From Diplosphaera chodatii (lineage: Eukaryota > Chlorophyta > Trebouxiophyceae > Prasiolales > Stichococcaceae): DNA of 64,000 bases. Under the pieces are notes generated by a model. The model had not been told where the DNA came from and made no database searches. It saw only the letters and a program-made list of their open reading frames with translations. Positions 60,932-64,000 of the stretch are shown here, one piece after another. The stretch's first letter is position 1. Each line of letters begins with the position of its first letter. The DNA lies in NCBI GenBank assembly GCA_032358165.1, contig JAALGY010000022.1:62001-126000 (forward strand). The letters are read 5' to 3'. Position numbers and translations under genes: made by a program.

Positions 60932-63890
60932 ATGCGCCAGCTGCGGGCGATCTTCAGGAGCAATGACAGTGCGGCGCAGCGCAGCGGCTCCGAGGGCGCC
61001 CAGCACTCGCGGCCAGCCACGCCCCCGGAGGAGGAGGCTGGGTGAGCATCCCTCTTCAGCTGCCGTCAACCTTGGGACTGCTGGGCGTGTATGGCCTGCT
61101 ACACTGTCATCGTTGGGCGTAAAGAAGCCACTGAAACAGGCCGTACGGCATTGCCAGGGAGTTGGGGCCGAACATTGCATGGCCTGTAGCCGTGGCCACT
61201 TCGCCGCTGCCGCCCTGCGTGCATGATCTCGGCCACCTTGCTGCAGGGTGACAGAGGCGGTGCCGCCGCCGCCGCCAGCCATCCTGGCCAAGGGCGACCC
61301 GGCGGTGCTGGCGGCGATGCCGACGGGCGCCACCCGGCGGGCCAGCTCCGGCGGCAAGGGCGCCCTGGCGCCCTCCAGCTTCTACTGCCCCATCAGCATG
61401 GAGCTCATGTCGGACCCGTGCATGCTGGCCACGGGCCACACCTACGAGCGGGTGCGCGCCGCCACTGCTCAGGCGACAGCACCCCAGCTGCCGCATTGCA
61501 GCTGCACATGCACCCAAGTGGACATGGGCGCTTTTCTCCAAGACCTGCTGCGATATATATATGGACAGGGGCAGTTGGTCACGTGCAGGTGTGCATTGAG
61601 CGGTGGCTGCAGCAGGGCAACAGGACATGCCCGGTCACCGGCATGCGCTTGCGGCACCTGGAGCTCACGCCCAACTTTGCGCTGCGTGTGGCAGTACAGG
61701 TGGGACAGCTGCTCATGCATCGCAGTACACGTTGGATGCGTGACATGGTGCCATATCTCGGGCGACGTTCCAATGTGCCGGCAGAGTGCACGGGCCCACA
61801 CGCATGTGTTGAATGCACCTGCCATTGATGTCATGACAGGAGTGGGCGGCTGCAAACAGCGTGGCGCTGCCGGTGCGGGACCAGCGCGCCAACACCGCTT
61901 CCTACTACCGGTTCGAGGAGGAGGTCCCCACCAACATCCTGCAGGTCCGCAACATGTTCCGCAGCTCTCCACGTGCCTTGCCTCTGTTCCGCCTCGCCTC
62001 TGTTCCTGAATACATGCACAGCAGTGCGCTGCCCAATGTGCAGAAACCGCCTCATGTGGCATGCCGCTAAGACCCGCTCCCCTCGCTCCATGCAGGGGCA
62101 CGACGAGATTGTGTGGGCGGTGGAGGTGTCAGGGCACCGCCTGTTCTCGGCGTCGGCAGACAAGACGATCAGGGTGTGGGACATAGAGTCCCGCCGATGC
62201 GAGCGGGTGCTGGAGGACCACACCCGGCCGGTGCTGTCGCTGGCGTGCGCCGACGGCAAGCTGTTCTCCGGGTCATACGACTACTCCATCAAGGTGAGGG
62301 CCCTGCTCCTGCTAGAGTTCATGTTGTTCTGCTGTTTTTAGTTAGAGGGCACCCCAGCAGCATAGCATTGCACTCATCACCATGCACAGTTGGGTGGACA
62401 TGACCCATGAGCTTGGCGGCATGTTTCTGTGTTAGGTATGGAGCCTGGAGACGCTGGGCAGGGTGAAGACGCTGACAGGCCACACAGACGCCGTGCGCGC
62501 GCTGGCGGTCTCGAATGGTCGCCTGTTCTCGGGCTCCTATGACGGCTCGGTCAAGGTCAGCACCTCCGTTGCACATGCACCTTTCAATCACGACCTCCAC
62601 TGACTACATCAGCAACATTGGTGCTTGTGTGTACTCATATCACATCTGGATCACCCGCTGCTAGATCTTGCCCAGCAGAAAGGTGCGTTCACATTGTTCT
62701 GATTGAGATTGTTCTCGCATCAGGTGTGGGACATCGAGACCCTGGAGTGCATGGACACGCTGAAGGGGCACACAGGGCCGGTGCGCACGCTGGTCTACTC
62801 AGGCGGCCGGATGTTTTCCGGCTCCTACGACAAGACCGTGCGCGTCTGGGACGTCACCACCCTGAAGTGCCTCGCCACGCTGCAAGGTGTGCTTATGCAG
62901 CTTCGCAGCGCCCTGCAGTGCCCCCCCTTCCGCTGTATGTGGCAGTGCCTGTCAAGATGCCAGGATGCCCCTGTGGTCTCTGCAGCATTGCACATTGTCT
63001 GGCTGGCTCGGCTCTTGACCACCGTGCTCACAAATCTGATGCAGGTCACAGCGGCGCTGTACGTGCGCTGTCAGCCAGCCCCACCAAGGTGTTCTCGGGC
63101 TCAGACGACACCACTATCAAGGTGCGTCCCTGCCGCTCGGCTGCCTGTGCCTCAGGGTGTGCCACTGCTGCCAGTGCCGCTCCTCGGCATGATGCCGCAA
63201 CGGCCCTATCGGCGGCCGCACACCCTTTTCGTGTGCCACCCCGCTGCAGGTGTGGGACTCCCAGACGCTGCAGTGCATGAAGACGCTGGAGGGGCACGAG
63301 GACAATGTGCGCGTGCTGGCCGTCGGCGAGCGGCAGGTGTTCTCTGGCTCCTGGGACAAGACCATCCGCGTCTGGGACCTGGACACGCTCGAGTGCTCCA
63401 AGGTGTGCTGCGAGGAAACCGTTCTCGTCGGGGGAGCATCTCCAGGTCATTGCTGCGTACGCTGTGGCAATGGATGGGCTCAGGGGTGGGATTGTGTCGA
63501 TGATCAGGCGGTGTAAATGTGTAGGTGCTGGAGGGCCACCTGGAGGCAGTGCTGGCGCTGGCGGTGGGCAACGGCCACCTCATCTCTGGCTCCTACGACA
63601 CAACAGTGAGTGATGCTCCATTACATTGCATGCATTGCTCACACCAGCCTGCGGCACCATCTTGTCACATGGCAAATTGTGATAGTTCACGTCTGCCCCT
63701 GCGTGCTGCCCTGCAAAGCGGCAGTGCATGAGTCACGCTCGCCCTTCTGCAGGTGCGCTTCTGGGCGCTGGACAGCCTGCGCTGCGTGCGCAAGTGCGAG
63801 GGGCATGAAGACGCCGTGCGGGTGCTGGCAGTTGCCGAGGGCCGTGTTTTCTCGGGCTCCTACGACGGGTCCATCGGTGTTTGGAACTGA
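60932..63890 (+). CDS. U-box plus WD40-propeller E3 ubiquitin ligase
   Basis: Exon 1 (60932-61042) starts MRQLRAIFRSNDSAAQRSG. Exons 2-3 carry a U-box: SFYCPISMELMSDPCMLATG with HTYER joining VCIERWLQQGNRTCPVTGMR and ELTPNFALRVAVQEW, which supplies E2-binding ligase activity. A linker (VRDQRANTASYYRFEEEVP) leads to eight WD40 repeats, for example GHDEIVWAVEVSGHRLFSAS, SGSYDYSIKVW, SGSYDGSVKVW, SGSYDKTVRVW, SGSDDTTIKVW, SGSWDKTIRVW, SGSYDTTVRFW and SGSYDGSIGVWN-stop. Most repeats keep GH..D..VW, so a closed propeller for substrate binding is expected. Introns tend to fall just before VWD or GH, roughly one per repeat. The repeats are close to each other in sequence. The start is the first ATG of a frame joined cleanly to the U-box exon at GCTGGGTGAGC. 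Substrate unknown. Confidence 0.88.
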
Positions 63891-64000
63891 ACGAGCAAGG
63901 TGTCAAGCGGGTGGTTCCTCGCACCTGGCGGTAGAAACTTCATCTGGAGTGTCATACCTTCCTTTTTGAGCGCTTGCTTGCCGACATCCTTAGTATGACA
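63891..64000. other. Window end, 3' flank of U-box-WD40 gene
   Basis: 110 bp past the stop with no recognised feature; no TGTAA before the window ends. Confidence 0.4.

Noticed and set aside
60172..61020. 282-residue minus-strand open frame
   Set aside because: Opposes the U-box gene start, has no domain or codon support; looks like a chance GC-rich frame.

Overview
The window looks like nuclear DNA of a coccoid green alga (trebouxiophyte or chlorophyte type). It is GC-rich, almost every gene is cut into many short exons by introns of about 100-300 bp with GT..AG ends, TGTAA poly(A) signals follow several stops, and the protein set is eukaryotic and plant-like (plastid DUF4079 protein, hydroxyproline-rich wall glycoproteins, MBD9-type chromatin reader, cytosolic LysRS). 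All gene spans and exon edges below come from reading frames, splice consensus and family conservation, with no transcript evidence.

Layout. 1-11621 (+): large partial gene for a bromodomain/PHD/WHIM chromatin protein resembling plant MBD9. 14323-12168 (-): plastid membrane protein (DUF4079), divergent from 14684-16047 (+), pICln. 28217-17127 (-) and 39759-30572 (-): two giant head-to-tail paralogues for secreted, modular hydroxyproline-rich glycoproteins, which fill about a third of the window. 46330-41066 (-): cytosolic lysyl-tRNA synthetase; one intron carries a Tc1/mariner-like non-autonomous element. 46605-46898 (+): small subunit-f-like mitochondrial ATP synthase protein, divergent from LysRS. 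47700-49467 (+): unrecognised small multi-pass membrane protein. 55631-50209 (-): NOL11/UTP8-like nucleolar protein. 56391-58194 (+): short-chain dehydrogenase. 60117-58364 (-): membrane-anchored SGNH/GDSL hydrolase. 60932-63890 (+): U-box plus eight-WD40 ubiquitin ligase.

The most interesting part is the paralogous pair. Each protein has a signal peptide, an unrecognised N-terminal alpha/beta-looking domain with GDPN and GTDPGNHG motifs, Cys-rich segments, very long (SPPP)n/(APPP)n blocks, repeated copies of a beta-rich FDDL..GYGG..LFGIDN domain (six in the first gene, three in the second), a Cys-rich stalk and a conserved C-terminal module. Their exon structures correspond, and the Pro blocks hold minisatellites and recent internal duplications. 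The pair looks like a fast-evolving wall or adhesion protein family.

The other genes are housekeeping genes with no evident shared pathway. Neighbours are mostly divergent (sharing promoters of 0.27-0.8 kb) or convergent.
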